From assembly GCA_947090525.1 (NCBI GenBank), contig CAMUON010000003.1, forward strand, positions 117,260 to 181,259: 64,000 nucleotides of DNA. Reading direction: 5' to 3'. The position numbers and the translations under genes were made by a program. The DNA comes from an uncultured Atopobium sp. Lineage in GTDB: Bacteria > Actinomycetota > Coriobacteriia > Coriobacteriales > Atopobiaceae. Below are positions 41,075-50,746 of the stretch, one piece after another. Within the stretch, counting starts at the first letter, position 1, and every line of letters begins with the position of its first letter. The notes beneath the pieces are model-generated. The model saw nothing but the letters and a program-made list of their open reading frames with translations. It made no database searches and had not been told where the DNA came from.

Positions 41075-42466
41075 ATGATAGAGCTAGCTATCGTAGGATT
41101 TTTTGCGAGCATACTTATCGTGGGAATTTTTACCAAAAGCTCCCTCGTACTCACACTTGGACTTGGATACCTGCTTTTTTCGGGATATGCGCTCTACAAA
41201 CGCGTGAGCGCGGGTGAAATTTTCAAGCTCTCGCTCAAGGGTATGCGTCTTGTCCTAAAGGTGTTGCTGCTTTTTGCTTGCATTGGGGCACTCGTAGCGA
41301 GCTGGCGTGCGAGCGGCACCATCGCAGCAATTACCTGCTGGTCTGCTCATCTCATTCAACCATCGTATGTGTATGCAGCAATTTTTGTCCTCACACTTCT
41401 TATGTCAGTGATAAGCGGAAGCTCGTATGCGACTTCCGCAACTGTTGGCATGATATGTATCAATATTGCTGCAGCTATGCAAGTTGATTTGGCATTGGCA
41501 GGAGGGGCAGCTCTTAGTGGCGCGCTTGTCGGCGATCGCTGGAGCCCGCTTTCGAGTACTGCTCAATTGACTTCGAGCCTCACGCACACCGATATTTTCG
41601 ATAATCTCAAACGTATGGGACGCTTGAGCGTGGTACCTATTGTGGTAACATTTCTCTTTTTCTTGTTGGTGGGGCTAAGTGTGCAGGTTCCTATGCTTAC
41701 GCTCTCATTTGAGCGTGACCTTACACAGACTTTTAGCATCCAAGCAGTTGTTGCGCTTCCAGCAGTGCTCATCATCGCACTTGCCCTCATGCGCGTATCG
41801 GTGATCACAACCGTAGTAATAAGCATGCTTTCGGCGTGCGTGATCGCGTGTACAATCCAAGGCTATCCTATACATCAACTCCCGACCATGCTCATCTTTG
41901 GCTATCACACCACGAATCCAGCCCTTGCGCGCATGATCGATGGCGGCGGAGTCGTCACGATGCTGGAATTGATGGGAATCATTTCCATCGCGTCTTCCTA
42001 CACCTACATTTTTGAAGAAACACGGCTGCTCACGCCGCTTGCGCAAGTAATCAATGCGCTTTCAAAACGCTCGACGCCTTTTGTAAGCGTGCTCGCAACA
42101 GCTGCTATTACGACGATGGTGTCTTGCGATCAAGTCGTATCCATCATGATTACACAAGAACTCTGTTCAGACGTGGAGGCGCACCCTTCTGCCCTTGCGC
42201 TTGATCTCACGAGTAGCGCATGCGTAATTTGCGGCATTATCCCCTGGTCAACGACCGTTGTGGGGATCATGGTCTTTACCCACATGCCGCCTGAAAGTAT
42301 TCTTTTTAATGTGTATGTCGTAGCACTTATGTTGTGGACGCTTTGCATATCGATTTACCAGCACAAACATCCCAATTTTACGAAAGAGCGTAAGGCGCAC
42401 GCCCTTGGCTTAGACGAAAGAGATGACGTGCGAAATGGAGGGCTTAAAAGAAAACAGGCTGCATAA
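41075..42466 (+). CDS. Na+/H+ antiporter NhaC family
   Basis: A 463-residue membrane protein with about 12 helices, preceded by AGGAGG. GALVGDRWSPLSSTAQL is the NhaC signature (GDxxSPLS), and SGSSYATSATVGMICINIA and the repeated SCDQVVSIMITQELC in the second half are the inverted-repeat equivalents. Family members exchange sodium for protons or metabolites (MleN swaps malate and lactate), so the substrate could be an organic acid. Divergence from a LysR gene favours metabolite-linked regulation rather than simple salt stress. It converges on hisS; no strong terminator follows, only a GC-rich imperfect repeat around 42485-42530. Confidence 0.9.
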   Translation: MIELAIVGFFASILIVGIFTKSSLVLTLGLGYLLFSGYALYKRVSAGEIFKLSLKGMRLVLKVLLLFACIGALVASWRASGTIAAITCWSAHLIQPSYVYAAIFVLTLLMSVISGSSYATSATVGMICINIAAAMQVDLALAGGAALSGALVGDRWSPLSSTAQLTSSLTHTDIFDNLKRMGRLSVVPIVVTFLFFLLVGLSVQVPMLTLSFERDLTQTFSIQAVVALPAVLIIALALMRVSVITTVVISMLSACVIACTIQGYPIHQLPTMLIFGYHTTNPALARMIDGGGVVTMLELMGIISIASSYTYIFEETRLLTPLAQVINALSKRSTPFVSVLATAAITTMVSCDQVVSIMITQELCSDVEAHPSALALDLTSSACVICGIIPWSTTVVGIMVFTHMPPESILFNVYVVALMLWTLCISIYQHKHPNFTKERKAHALGLDERDDVRNGGLKRKQAA

Positions 42467-42529
42467 GCTTAACGTGTTTTTGCGATTTCGCGCACGTGCT
42501 CCGCGCGCGTGCTCTTTTGCCCTTGGCTT

Positions 42530-43858
42530 CTATGCTTGCGCTTTTTCAGCTTTTGCTTTGGCTACTGCGCTTGCAAGCTCAGACAACGGAAGCGTTGTCT
42601 GCTCATGCGAGGACATATCGCGTAGTGTGGCTTCTTCGTGCAGTGCTTCTTCTTCGCCCACAACAACACAGAGCGCAACACCTAGCTTATCGGCTTGCTT
42701 AAACTGACTTTTGAGAGAACGCCCCTGATAATTACTATAGGTGCGGATGCCATGTTTACGCAAAAGTTGGCACGCGCGCGCAGCATAGAGACGCTCATGC
42801 TCGGATGCATAGGCCACATATACCGAGAACGACGTGCGTATCCAGGGAGTTTTTCCCAGATCTTTAAGGGCTAAAATCATGCGTTCAAAGCCAAGTGCCC
42901 ACCCAAGGCCCGAAGTGGGTTTTCCGCCCTCAAGTTCAACGAGACCATCGTAGCGGCCTCCTCCACCAATGGCTCCTACAGCGGAGCGCGGACACTCTAC
43001 CTCAAAAACGGTACGCGTATAGTAATCGAGCCCGCGGACAAGCGTGGGGTCTTCGACATAGGAGATATCTTGCGCATCGAGCGTGCGCTTTACCTCTTCA
43101 TAGTGGTGCTTGCACGCATCACATAAGTGGTCTTTTGCAAGCGGACATGCTTGCATAACCTGGTGGCAGCTTTCATTTTTGCAGTCAAATGCACGCAGAG
43201 GATTGATGCGCGCGCGCTCTAGACAATCTTCGCACATCTCATCTGCATGATCGTTGATAAAGTTGCGCACAAGCTCACGATACTCAGGCCTACACGCGCT
43301 ATCGCCCATGGAATTAAGACGAAGCACGAGATCAGAGGGATCAAATCCCATGCGCTCATAAAAGCCCATGAGCAGCATGATGACTTCGGCATCAGCGCAA
43401 GGATCCTCAGCACCCAGCCATTCGCAGCCGATCTGATGGAATTGGCGAAGCCTGCCTTTTTGCGGACGCTCACCTCTAAACATCGCTTCCGCGTACCACA
43501 CTTTGTAATCGGCTGTACCCGGCGCGCACAGATTATGTTCAACAACTGCGCGTACTACTCCAGCAGTGCCTTCGGGGCGAAGTGCCATGCGCTGGCGCGG
43601 ACGAAGTGATTCCTCGGAGCCTGTTGAAAGTAGCGTATCAAGGAGCGCGCCTGAGTAGACGCGAAACATCTCTTTGCGCACTACATCGGTAGACTCACCA
43701 ATACCGTGCACAAAGGTAGCAACCTGTTCGAGCGCAGGAGTTTCGATCATATCAAAGGCATAGGTATCAAAAATCTCGTGAGCAGTATGCTGGGCATAGG
43801 TCCAAGCCTCCATTGCTTCCCCAAAGAGATCTTCGCATCCTTGAATCCGCTGAGCCAC
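42530..43858 (-). CDS. hisS: Histidyl-tRNA synthetase
   Basis: Class II synthetase of 442 residues. Motif 1 around YAFDMIETPALE, motif 2 MFRGERPQKGRLRQFHQIGCEWLG, the HisRS-specific VRGLDYYTRTVFEV and motif 3 GWALGFERMIL are all there, followed by the C-terminal anticodon-binding domain. The start is GTG at 43858, with AAGGGTGA upstream; there is no better ATG. A cysteine-rich segment (CEDC, CKNESCHQ, CDACKHH) in the insertion domain may bind zinc, as in several Gram-positive HisRS. It follows ilvE on the same strand but a terminator separates the two. Confidence 0.97.
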   Translation of the reverse strand: MAQRIQGCEDLFGEAMEAWTYAQHTAHEIFDTYAFDMIETPALEQVATFVHGIGESTDVVRKEMFRVYSGALLDTLLSTGSEESLRPRQRMALRPEGTAGVVRAVVEHNLCAPGTADYKVWYAEAMFRGERPQKGRLRQFHQIGCEWLGAEDPCADAEVIMLLMGFYERMGFDPSDLVLRLNSMGDSACRPEYRELVRNFINDHADEMCEDCLERARINPLRAFDCKNESCHQVMQACPLAKDHLCDACKHHYEEVKRTLDAQDISYVEDPTLVRGLDYYTRTVFEVECPRSAVGAIGGGGRYDGLVELEGGKPTSGLGWALGFERMILALKDLGKTPWIRTSFSVYVAYASEHERLYAARACQLLRKHGIRTYSNYQGRSLKSQFKQADKLGVALCVVVGEEEALHEEATLRDMSSHEQTTLPLSELASAVAKAKAEKAQA

Positions 43859-43909
43859 AAAACATCACCCTTTATGTGCACGTAGGCTAGTATTACCATA
43901 CAACGCGCT

Positions 43910-43946
43910 GGTAAAAAGCGGTGTTTGTAAACAAGCACCGCTTTTA
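43910..43946 (-). terminator. Intrinsic terminator of ilvE
   Basis: AAAAGCGGTG (43915-43924) pairs with CACCGCTTTT (43937-43946). On the minus strand the stem is followed by a T5 tract (complement of 43914-43918). It lies about 70 bases after the ilvE stop. Confidence 0.88.
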
Positions 43947-44017
43947 CTCAAGTTATATGAACATGCAGCACGTCGTAGCTTTTAATTATACGCCATGTTG
44001 GCATACGGTAGTAAGAC

Positions 44018-45058
44018 TTACGCCTCTGCAATAATTTCTTCAACCCAATTGAAGGAGTCTTCGAGCTCGCCTTGCTGGATTCCCACAAGCGTTTCGCGCA
44101 GGCGCTGCATAGTAGGACCAACATGGGTAAGGCCTGCTCCGATGACGATAGTTTCGTCACCGTCTTGTACCTCACCAACAGGAGAAATCACAGCAGCGGT
44201 ACCGCACATACCACACTCTACGAAGTTCTTAACCTCGTCAAAACGCACCGGACGCTCTTCGACCTTCATATCGAGCAACTTTTCTGCTACATCAACAAGA
44301 CTGCGACGCGTAATGGAAGGAAGGATGGAATCGGTCGCAGATTTTGGTACAACAAGCGTATTGTTTGCGTCGACAAAGAGGAAATTCGCGCCGCCGGACT
44401 CTTCGACAAAGCTGTGCGTCTCAGGATCGAGGTACATGTTGTCGGCAAAACCTTTTCTGTGTGCTTCAACGGACGGATACATGCTCATCGCGTAGTTAAG
44501 ACCTGCCTTGATGTTACCGGTACCATGAGGTGCAGCACGGTCATACTCAGGGACGCATACGCGAACGGGCTTTACACCGCCTGAATAATATGGGCCAACC
44601 GGTGTAACCAAAATGCGGAATTGGTACTCATCTGCAGGTGCAACGCCGATAACGTTTCCCGTAGCTACCATAAAAGGACGAATGTAGAGCGTAGCACCCA
44701 CGCCGTAAGGCGGAACCCAAGCTGCGTTTGCACGCACGACTTCCTTTACGGCTTCAACAAAACGATCCTCAGGAAATGGGGGCATAACCAGGCGTTTTGC
44801 AGAGGTAACCATACGCTTTGCATTTTCGTGCGGGCGAAAACACACAACGCGGCCATCTTTTGTCGTATACGCCTTGAGGCCTTCAAAAACTTCTTGGCAG
44901 TAGTGAAAAATGCCAGCGCATTCACTTACCACAAGACTGTGATCGTCTGTGAGACCGCCTTCGTCCCACGCGCCATCCTTATAATTGGAGACATAACTGA
45001 AGTCACATGGTTGGTACTTAAAACCCAAAGATGACCAGTCGAGATGTTTCTTTTGCAT
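44018..45058 (-). CDS. ilvE: Branched-chain amino acid aminotransferase
   Basis: Class IV PLP enzyme for the last step of Val, Leu and Ile synthesis (and their breakdown). GTGNIKAGLNYAMSMYPS carries the PLP lysine, EESGGANFLFVDANN and GTAAVISPVGEV bind the cofactor phosphate and substrate. The sequence is of the longer, two-lobe type (346 residues). The ATG at 45058 is preceded by AGGAGGAAGGA; the frame is open upstream to 45235 but that part has no homology-like composition. It is a single gene closed by a terminator. No attenuator with branched-chain codons is visible in the 240-bp leader. Confidence 0.96.
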   Translation of the reverse strand: MQKKHLDWSSLGFKYQPCDFSYVSNYKDGAWDEGGLTDDHSLVVSECAGIFHYCQEVFEGLKAYTTKDGRVVCFRPHENAKRMVTSAKRLVMPPFPEDRFVEAVKEVVRANAAWVPPYGVGATLYIRPFMVATGNVIGVAPADEYQFRILVTPVGPYYSGGVKPVRVCVPEYDRAAPHGTGNIKAGLNYAMSMYPSVEAHRKGFADNMYLDPETHSFVEESGGANFLFVDANNTLVVPKSATDSILPSITRRSLVDVAEKLLDMKVEERPVRFDEVKNFVECGMCGTAAVISPVGEVQDGDETIVIGAGLTHVGPTMQRLRETLVGIQQGELEDSFNWVEEIIAEA

Positions 45059-45299
45059 AGTTGTCCTTCCTCCTACAATCTGCAAATGAAGCGGGTATCC
45101 TAAAGGTACAAAGTGCATTGTGTGCATATGAGTAAGATGCATTCGGGTTTGCGTGCGCAGATTGTGCGGGAATAAATCCTTCGCAGATGCAGTCGCGCGG
45201 GCGCAAGCTGAAAAAAAGCAAAAAACACTGTACATGATGCTTCGTTATACCCTATGATAAATGCTGTAAAAGCATTAGGTAAACTGTAACAAAAGAGAG

Positions 45300-46976
45300 A
45301 TGGATATCATGAGTTTTGGCGATCTTTTACAGAACGATAACAGAAAAAAAATGACAAGACGCCCTCATGCGCGCCACTTCAATTCAAGCCCTGCGCCTAC
45401 ATCTAGAGCTCATGGACAGGCGTCTGAGGCGGGGCACGCACCCCAAGCTGCAACGATGTCTGAGACAGCGCACACAACCCAAGCTGCAGATCAGTATGCA
45501 CTGCACGAAAGCGAAGCAGGAGTTCTTCACGATCAATTTGTCCACTCTCATCAAATGAATTTTAATGACATGTCAGACACAGTACAAATGGAGCCGCAAA
45601 CTGAGGCGCGCGAGACCGAGCAAAGCCGCTTTGGAAGTTTTGATGATACAACAGTGTCAGCACCTATTCCCGCCCTTAAACAGGCTCATACCCGCTCGTT
45701 TGCCGATAGTGATAGAGGCATTATAAACGATGTATGGGTCCCAGAAGCCAAACGCGCATATCATGGCTGGCAAAAAACGCCCGTAAGCCGCAAGCGCTTC
45801 ATTTTGGGAGCGGCTGCCCTTGCAGCGGTAGGCGCAGGCATTTTTACCTGGGCGATGCGCAAAGTCGATGTGTTTGTAAATGATACAAAGATGTCAGTAA
45901 AAGCAGGAACAAACCTTGATGACATCTACAAACAAGCAGGCATAAGCACACAAAACGGCAACTACGTAGCGGTAGATGGCTCCATCCTTGAAGAAGGCAA
46001 AGGCAGCCCCTACTCAGTAAACATCGATGATAAGCCACTTGACGAAAAAGATTTTGCTGCATGGATGTGCCAAGGCGGCGAGCATATCGACTTTGGTGAC
46101 GGCAAGGACCGCATGGAGGATTACGACGTCGAGGTACAGGAAACGAAACCTAAGCTTGCGGTCTCAGGCGAACCCTATGGCGCCATTCGCTATGTTGAAC
46201 AATGGGGTAAGGTAGGCAAACAAGAGATACGCACCGGCAAAGTATCCGGCATTACCGCCCCAGGAGATGTCCTTCAGGAAGTCCAAGATTGTCTGATTAG
46301 GACCCACAATGTTGTGCCAGACAATGGGCAGAAGCTCGTAAGCGTTACCTTTGATGATGGACCGAGCATCTATACCGATCGCTATCTCCAGATACTCAAA
46401 GAGCGCGGCATTACGACCACGTTCTTTAATATTGGACAAAACGTAGACAATCTCACGGACCTTCCCAAAAAAGTGCTCGATGCAGGCCACTATGTCGCCG
46501 GTCATAGCTATACTCATCCTCTTCTTTCCAAGAAAAAGCCGGAAGAGCTTAGAGAAGAGCTTGGGCGCACCAAAGAGTCGATTGCGCGGGCAACAGGGGT
46601 AACTACCTCGATGTTTAGACCCCCCTATGGCGACTTTACGATGAAAACATGGCTCTATAGCCAAGGCATTGTAAGTTCAGAAATTCTTTGGAACCAAGAT
46701 ACACTCGACTGGAAGCAGCCAGGCGTGGACAAAATCATCCAAGGCGCGCTGCATAAAATCGTCCCGGGAAGCATCGTTTTGATGCACGACGGCGGCGGCA
46801 AGCGCGATCAGGACGTGGAGGCACTTCCCACCATTCTCGACAAACTGATTGCAGATGGCTACAAGATTGTAAGTATTCAAGAGCTCTTGAAGTCTGATAG
46901 CTCAATACCCGATGACATCGCAGATGGCACAGCCACTATGCCTGAAGACTGCGTCTGGCCAGAGGAACTTGCCTAG
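45300..46976 (+). CDS. Membrane-anchored polysaccharide deacetylase (NodB domain)
   Basis: Removes N-acetyl groups from surface glycans, most likely peptidoglycan, which gives lysozyme resistance. The 558-residue protein has a disordered, Ala/His/Gln-rich cytoplasmic N-terminus of about 165 residues, one membrane helix (about 168-187: FILGAAALAAVGAGIFTWAM), an extracellular region of unknown fold, and the NodB domain from about 345. NodB motifs are complete: TFDDGPS, HSYTHP (metal His-rich motif), RPPYGDF, the DTLDW motif and LMHDGG. An in-frame ATG at 45309 is an alternative start. The ribosome site is AGAGAG-like. It is a single gene with a strong terminator downstream. Confidence 0.93.
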   Translation: MDIMSFGDLLQNDNRKKMTRRPHARHFNSSPAPTSRAHGQASEAGHAPQAATMSETAHTTQAADQYALHESEAGVLHDQFVHSHQMNFNDMSDTVQMEPQTEARETEQSRFGSFDDTTVSAPIPALKQAHTRSFADSDRGIINDVWVPEAKRAYHGWQKTPVSRKRFILGAAALAAVGAGIFTWAMRKVDVFVNDTKMSVKAGTNLDDIYKQAGISTQNGNYVAVDGSILEEGKGSPYSVNIDDKPLDEKDFAAWMCQGGEHIDFGDGKDRMEDYDVEVQETKPKLAVSGEPYGAIRYVEQWGKVGKQEIRTGKVSGITAPGDVLQEVQDCLIRTHNVVPDNGQKLVSVTFDDGPSIYTDRYLQILKERGITTTFFNIGQNVDNLTDLPKKVLDAGHYVAGHSYTHPLLSKKKPEELREELGRTKESIARATGVTTSMFRPPYGDFTMKTWLYSQGIVSSEILWNQDTLDWKQPGVDKIIQGALHKIVPGSIVLMHDGGGKRDQDVEALPTILDKLIADGYKIVSIQELLKSDSSIPDDIADGTATMPEDCVWPEELA

Positions 46977-47034
46977 CCGCGCATGAAGGCGTGCGTGATG
47001 ACGTGCGTGATGACGCCCGCGCTCAAAGTCACAC

Positions 47035-47070
47035 AAAAAAGCTTGCACGCGTGAGCATGCAAGCTTTTTT
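47035..47070. terminator. Bidirectional intrinsic terminator
   Basis: AAAAAAGCTTGCA (47035-47047) and TGCAAGCTTTTTT (47058-47070) form a perfect 13-bp stem with a 10-base loop. It lies between the convergent deacetylase and DUF47 genes and can end both transcripts. Confidence 0.95.
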
Positions 47071-47137
47071 CATTTGAATGTTCGTACAAACGTTCACACA
47101 TGTTCGTACGAAGTAAGGCTTCACCAATAAAAATCAG

Positions 47138-47770
47138 CTAGCAACTCTTCATAACCACTGAACGAACCACTTGAGCTGCCGCATCGCAGGCATTGAGCGT
47201 ATTTTCCATGCGGTCAAACAAACGCAGCCACGAAACTACATGTCCCCTTCTGGCATCGGCAAGCGCATCCTCGTGGAACAGACGATATAAAGCGCTTTCA
47301 TATACGGTATCGCCTTCGTCTTCGATATGGCCCACCTCGATAGAATAGGTCAGAGCCTCTTTGTCTTTTTTGTAGTCGGCAAGATGCGCAATCATATTCT
47401 CGATCTCTTTCGCAGCGCAAAGCGTCAGATCCGCGAGCTGCGCAGCTTCAGTACGTGTACCCGACGTATTAAAGAGCTCAAGACGGATCGCCACACTTTC
47501 CATGGAGTCCACTACATCGTCGAGACGAAGTGCCAAATCGGAGATATCATCTCTATCAAATGGCGTGATAAACGAGGAGTATAACTCGTCCATGATCTTT
47601 TTTACATGATCATCGCAATGCACCTCGTGGAGCTTCATGATAGGAATGAGATTTGCGGTTTTGGGATAGTCGTGCACGAGTTTGACGTAATCTTCGGCAG
47701 CTTTTCGAATATCAACACTAAAATCACGAAATAGGGTATAAAACACGTCTTCTTTCTTAATGCGAGGCAT
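47138..47770 (-). CDS. DUF47 family protein, PhoU-like partner of the Pit transporter
   Basis: A 210-residue helical protein of the DUF47 family (PhoU fold). IMDELYSSFITPFDRDDISDLALRLDDVVDSME contains the conserved FDRxD box that binds metal in PhoU-like bundles. DUF47 proteins are encoded next to Pit phosphate transporters and are thought to regulate them. Here it lies 100 bp downstream of the pit gene on the same strand, with AAGGAG before the ATG. The gap between both genes contains a 12-bp direct repeat (see 47806-47877). Confidence 0.93.
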   Translation of the reverse strand: MPRIKKEDVFYTLFRDFSVDIRKAAEDYVKLVHDYPKTANLIPIMKLHEVHCDDHVKKIMDELYSSFITPFDRDDISDLALRLDDVVDSMESVAIRLELFNTSGTRTEAAQLADLTLCAAKEIENMIAHLADYKKDKEALTYSIEVGHIEDEGDTVYESALYRLFHEDALADARRGHVVSWLRLFDRMENTLNACDAAAQVVRSVVMKSC

Positions 47771-47805
47771 GAGAACTCCTTAGCTAGATGCGATACGACG
47801 ATTGA

Positions 47806-47877
47806 AACGATTAGAACAAATAGAAGAATATAACAGTTAGACAATACGACTAGCGAGACAATGTGAACGATTAGAAC
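47806..47877. repeat. 12-bp direct repeat in the pit-DUF47 gap
   Basis: AACGATTAGAAC occurs at 47806-47817 and 47866-47877, 60 bp apart. The second copy includes the pit stop codon. A third exact copy is at 52519-52530, across the stop codon of the sugar ABC ATPase gene. On the coding strand these read GTTCTAATCGTT. Confidence 0.6.
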
Positions 47878-48920
47878 CATACGAGAAACAGCTTTGCGAG
47901 CAAAAATCCAATTATGCCGCAGCCTGGAAAAGTAAAGACCCAGGTATATACCATCTCTTTGGCGACAGCCCAATTCACGCTACGCAAATCCTTCGCTGCA
48001 CCGGCGCCCATAATTGCCGCTGTTTTGGCATGCGTGGTACTTACCGGAAGGCCCGTGAGGGTAGCTACCAAAAGAGAAGCTGTGGCCGAAACCGAAGAAG
48101 CAAAGCCCTGGTACTTCTCCATTTGCACCATTTCCATACCGACTTTTTTGATGATGCGCTTGCCTCCAATAGCAGTACCTATAGCCATCGTAAGCGCGCA
48201 CATCACCTCAATCCACAAGGGGAAACCGGCAAGATCGCTTGCTTGCATGCCAGCAGAAAGCGCGATCGCAAGCATCGCGGTAGACATGAATTTTTGGCCA
48301 TCTTGCGCACCATGCATCAACGCAACGCCTGCAGCACCTATCACCTGCAAGCGTCCAAAGAGGGCGTCAGCCTGAGATCTACGCACATTTCTGCAGCTTG
48401 TACGTATAATCTTAACGACAATCCAGCCCACAAGATAACCTGCAATAGAGGAAAAAATAAGGCCATAGATGACCTTCATCCACTCCCCCATATTGACACC
48501 GCTAAGATCTCCGCTCACTGCAAGAGCAGCTCCCGTAAGGCCTGCTATAAGCGCATGAGATTCACTTGTTGGAATACCAAAAATCCAAGCACCCACACCC
48601 CACGCCACAATGCCTACGGTAGCAGCAGCCAAAGCGATGAGAGCGGCGCGCGTATCGCCACCAAAATTGACCATAGCGCTCATAGTATCGGCGACAGCAG
48701 TCGAGATAAAACTCATCGCAACAAGACCGACAAAATTGCAGATAACACTCATAAAAATAGCAGCATTAACGCTAATTGAACGCGTACCAATAGGCTCGGC
48801 AATAGCATTTGCTGCATCGGTTGCACCATTTACAAAGATTGTTCCTAGGACGAGAACGACCACTATGGCCAAAAAGGGGTTGGCTGCAAGTAAGCCTAGA
48901 AACTGTTCAAAACTAATCAC
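47871..48920 (-). CDS. pit: Inorganic phosphate transporter, PiT family
   Basis: Low-affinity phosphate:proton or metal-phosphate symporter with about 10 membrane helices. The N-terminal signature GTIFVNGATDAANAIAEPIGTRSI and its C-terminal repeat TGLPVSTTHAKTAAIMGAGAAKDLRSVNW are both intact, as required for the family's inverted-repeat fold. The start is uncertain: a GTG at 48932 collides with the GAAAGG ribosome site, whereas the next GTG at 48920 has better spacing, so I use the latter. It is followed by its DUF47 partner. No PhoB-like box is apparent upstream. Confidence 0.94.
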   Translation of the reverse strand: MISFEQFLGLLAANPFLAIVVVLVLGTIFVNGATDAANAIAEPIGTRSISVNAAIFMSVICNFVGLVAMSFISTAVADTMSAMVNFGGDTRAALIALAAATVGIVAWGVGAWIFGIPTSESHALIAGLTGAALAVSGDLSGVNMGEWMKVIYGLIFSSIAGYLVGWIVVKIIRTSCRNVRRSQADALFGRLQVIGAAGVALMHGAQDGQKFMSTAMLAIALSAGMQASDLAGFPLWIEVMCALTMAIGTAIGGKRIIKKVGMEMVQMEKYQGFASSVSATASLLVATLTGLPVSTTHAKTAAIMGAGAAKDLRSVNWAVAKEMVYTWVFTFPGCGIIGFLLAKLFLVWF

Positions 48921-49085
48921 GAAGGCAGGCACCTTTCTCTTAGTTTTTGTAACCGAATGTTACAAATTGCATGTTACAAATTTATTACCTCATATTTTTA
49001 CAGAACTTAGGAGAAAAGCGCCTACCATTCACCGATTAGCTCAAAAATAAAAATCTATCATGAAAAATATGAAAAATATTGTATA

Positions 49086-49532
49086 TTACACGTCGCTTGA
49101 GCTTCCATCTTGACTCAGCTTATACGCTACCGAAGGCTCGGGCGCCATCCAGCGCACCTCATAGCCATGCGCACTCAAGGCATGAGCAAGCGCGACATTT
49201 TGCGCATTGATAAGGCGGTAGTCACTTGATGTGTGATGAGGATGAATACTTTCGTATTCTTTTTGGCTTTTCCAGTATGGAAGCTGTATGACCTTATGCA
49301 AAGCACCTGGCTTTGTCTTCTTAAACACGAGGTCAAGAGCACATTTCACCGCTTTCTTCTGAGCAGCTTCGGCCTCATGCAACGCAAATACAACCATCGC
49401 AGGTACCGGCACATCCCACGCAATATCCAGCCAAGAAGCTGCCTGTGCAGGCGTTGTACGCGTAAGTTTAGCTAGAATCTGAGGAGTAAAACCTACTTGC
49501 GCAGCACGTGCGCAAAACTCCAACCTATCCAT
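49086..49532 (-). CDS. Protein of unknown function, possibly DNA-binding
   Basis: A 148-residue soluble protein. I use the ATG at 49532 (a TTG at 49544 is in frame). The first 55 residues (FCARAAQVGFTPQILAKLTRTTPAQAASWLDIAWDVPVPAM) read like a helix-turn-helix of the small Xre type, but without a clear match. The remainder has a Lys-rich helix and an aromatic segment (VIQLPYWKSQKEYESIHPHH). It is an isolated gene between the Pit pair and panE. I cannot assign a family. Confidence 0.65.
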   Translation of the reverse strand: MDRLEFCARAAQVGFTPQILAKLTRTTPAQAASWLDIAWDVPVPAMVVFALHEAEAAQKKAVKCALDLVFKKTKPGALHKVIQLPYWKSQKEYESIHPHHTSSDYRLINAQNVALAHALSAHGYEVRWMAPEPSVAYKLSQDGSSSDV

Positions 49533-49658
49533 AGAGACCCCCAATCTCCCTCTTGTATATAGTGTACAACGTTTTCAGAGCTTTTTCATCTTTTTGCATA
49601 CTTTTGGGAGGTTTTTGCAAAGCGAGACGCTGTGGGAAGCACGCCCCGCGCGAGACAG

Positions 49659-49689
49659 AAAAAAGGCCTGCACGTGCGTGCAGGCCTTT
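49659..49689 (-). terminator. Intrinsic terminator of panE
   Basis: AAAGGCCTGCACG (49662-49674) and CGTGCAGGCCTTT (49677-49689) form a perfect stem of up to 13 bp. On the minus strand it is followed by a T6 tract. It lies 65 bases past the panE stop. Confidence 0.93.
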
Positions 49690-49754
49690 GACTTCCATTA
49701 TGAAAGCGCGAGCACAAAAGAATGCGCCCAAAACGCGCACACAAAGCGAAGAGC

Positions 49755-50681
49755 CTAGTGCTCGATACCGAGGATGTGCTCCTTTGCATGGATAAGGTCG
49801 GTGATCATCTGGCAGTACGGAGTAGCAATGCCCAGCTTCTTACCACGCGCAGCAACCGCACCATTGATGTAGTCAATCTCGGTCAGACGGTGATTCTGAA
49901 CGAGGTCTTGGTGCATCGAAGGATAGTGAGGAGCAGCAACTACCGATACATGCATAACGTAGTCAACAATCTCTTGTTCATTGAGCTTCACACCAGAAGC
50001 AATACCCACTTCGCAGAACTCATGAATGATCGTACGAACGATATTGAGTGCATTCTCAGAAGCGAAGAATTCTCCGATTGTAGAGTCGCACAGAGCGCAG
50101 GTGGAGTTCATCGTACCGTTAACGCATGCTTTACGCCAAATAGAAGGCAATACATCCTCATCGTAGCTTACGTTGAGGCCAGCCTCATTCATAACATCAA
50201 CGATTTCCTTCGAAGACTTCTCGCCATCAGCAGCAAAGCTCTGAAGGTTAACAGTACCCTTGCCTTGAAGAATAACTGTACCAGGGCCTTTGAGTCCTGC
50301 AGTCCATACCGTAACACCCATCAAGATATTCTCTTCCTTGATGTAGTGACGGATAACATCCTCATGACCAAGACCATTAAGCAGGCACAAAACCTTGGTG
50401 TGGTCACCGATGACTTGTTTGATGTCTTCGAGCATGCCCTTGAGCTGCATAGCTTTGGTAAAGAGAATGATGAAATCAGCTGTCTCGTGCGCTTCGGTTG
50501 GGTGCATAATGTTCATCTTCATGCAATCGGGTGCATCACCAACAACCGTAAGGCCTTTCTCTTTGATCGCATCGATGTGAGCTTGCCAGTTGTCGAGCAA
50601 GACGACATCCTGATGTGCTTTTACGAGCTGATACCCAAAACGGCAACCCATGGCGCCGGAACCTGCGATATAAATACGCAT
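49755..50681 (-). CDS. panE: Ketopantoate reductase family protein (PanE/ApbA)
   Basis: NADPH-dependent reduction of 2-oxo acids, classically ketopantoate in pantothenate synthesis. The 308-residue sequence has the cofactor motif IAGSGAMGCRFG at the N-terminus, the domain-linking LNGLGHED, the catalytic lysine in IWRKACVNGTMNSTCAL and the substrate-binding SMHQDLVQNHRLTEIDYINGAV. AAAGG precedes the ATG. The family contains several paralogs that reduce other 2-oxo acids, and no other pantothenate gene is nearby, so the pathway is uncertain. It sits just downstream of a PTS-type transporter gene on the same strand, with a terminator in between. Confidence 0.9.
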   Translation of the reverse strand: MRIYIAGSGAMGCRFGYQLVKAHQDVVLLDNWQAHIDAIKEKGLTVVGDAPDCMKMNIMHPTEAHETADFIILFTKAMQLKGMLEDIKQVIGDHTKVLCLLNGLGHEDVIRHYIKEENILMGVTVWTAGLKGPGTVILQGKGTVNLQSFAADGEKSSKEIVDVMNEAGLNVSYDEDVLPSIWRKACVNGTMNSTCALCDSTIGEFFASENALNIVRTIIHEFCEVGIASGVKLNEQEIVDYVMHVSVVAAPHYPSMHQDLVQNHRLTEIDYINGAVAARGKKLGIATPYCQMITDLIHAKEHILGIEH

Positions 50682-50746
50682 AGCGAGCCTTTCTTTGAAT
50701 GTGTATAATTTCCCACATACTATGAGCCAAACGCACTCATAATCTC

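Noticed and set aside
42485..42530. Terminator after the NhaC-type gene
   Set aside because: The GCGCACG/CGCGTGC repeat is imperfect with a weak T-tract and runs into the hisS coding end; I did not list it as a feature.
45059..45235. Longer N-terminus of IlvE or a branched-chain leader peptide
   Set aside because: The extra sequence is Cys/Phe/His-rich, lacks runs of Leu, Val or Ile codons, and a strong AGGAGG site marks the start at 45058.
49722..50708. A 328-codon open frame opposite panE
   Set aside because: panE has a full set of family motifs and a ribosome site; the opposite frame has neither and mirrors its codon pattern.
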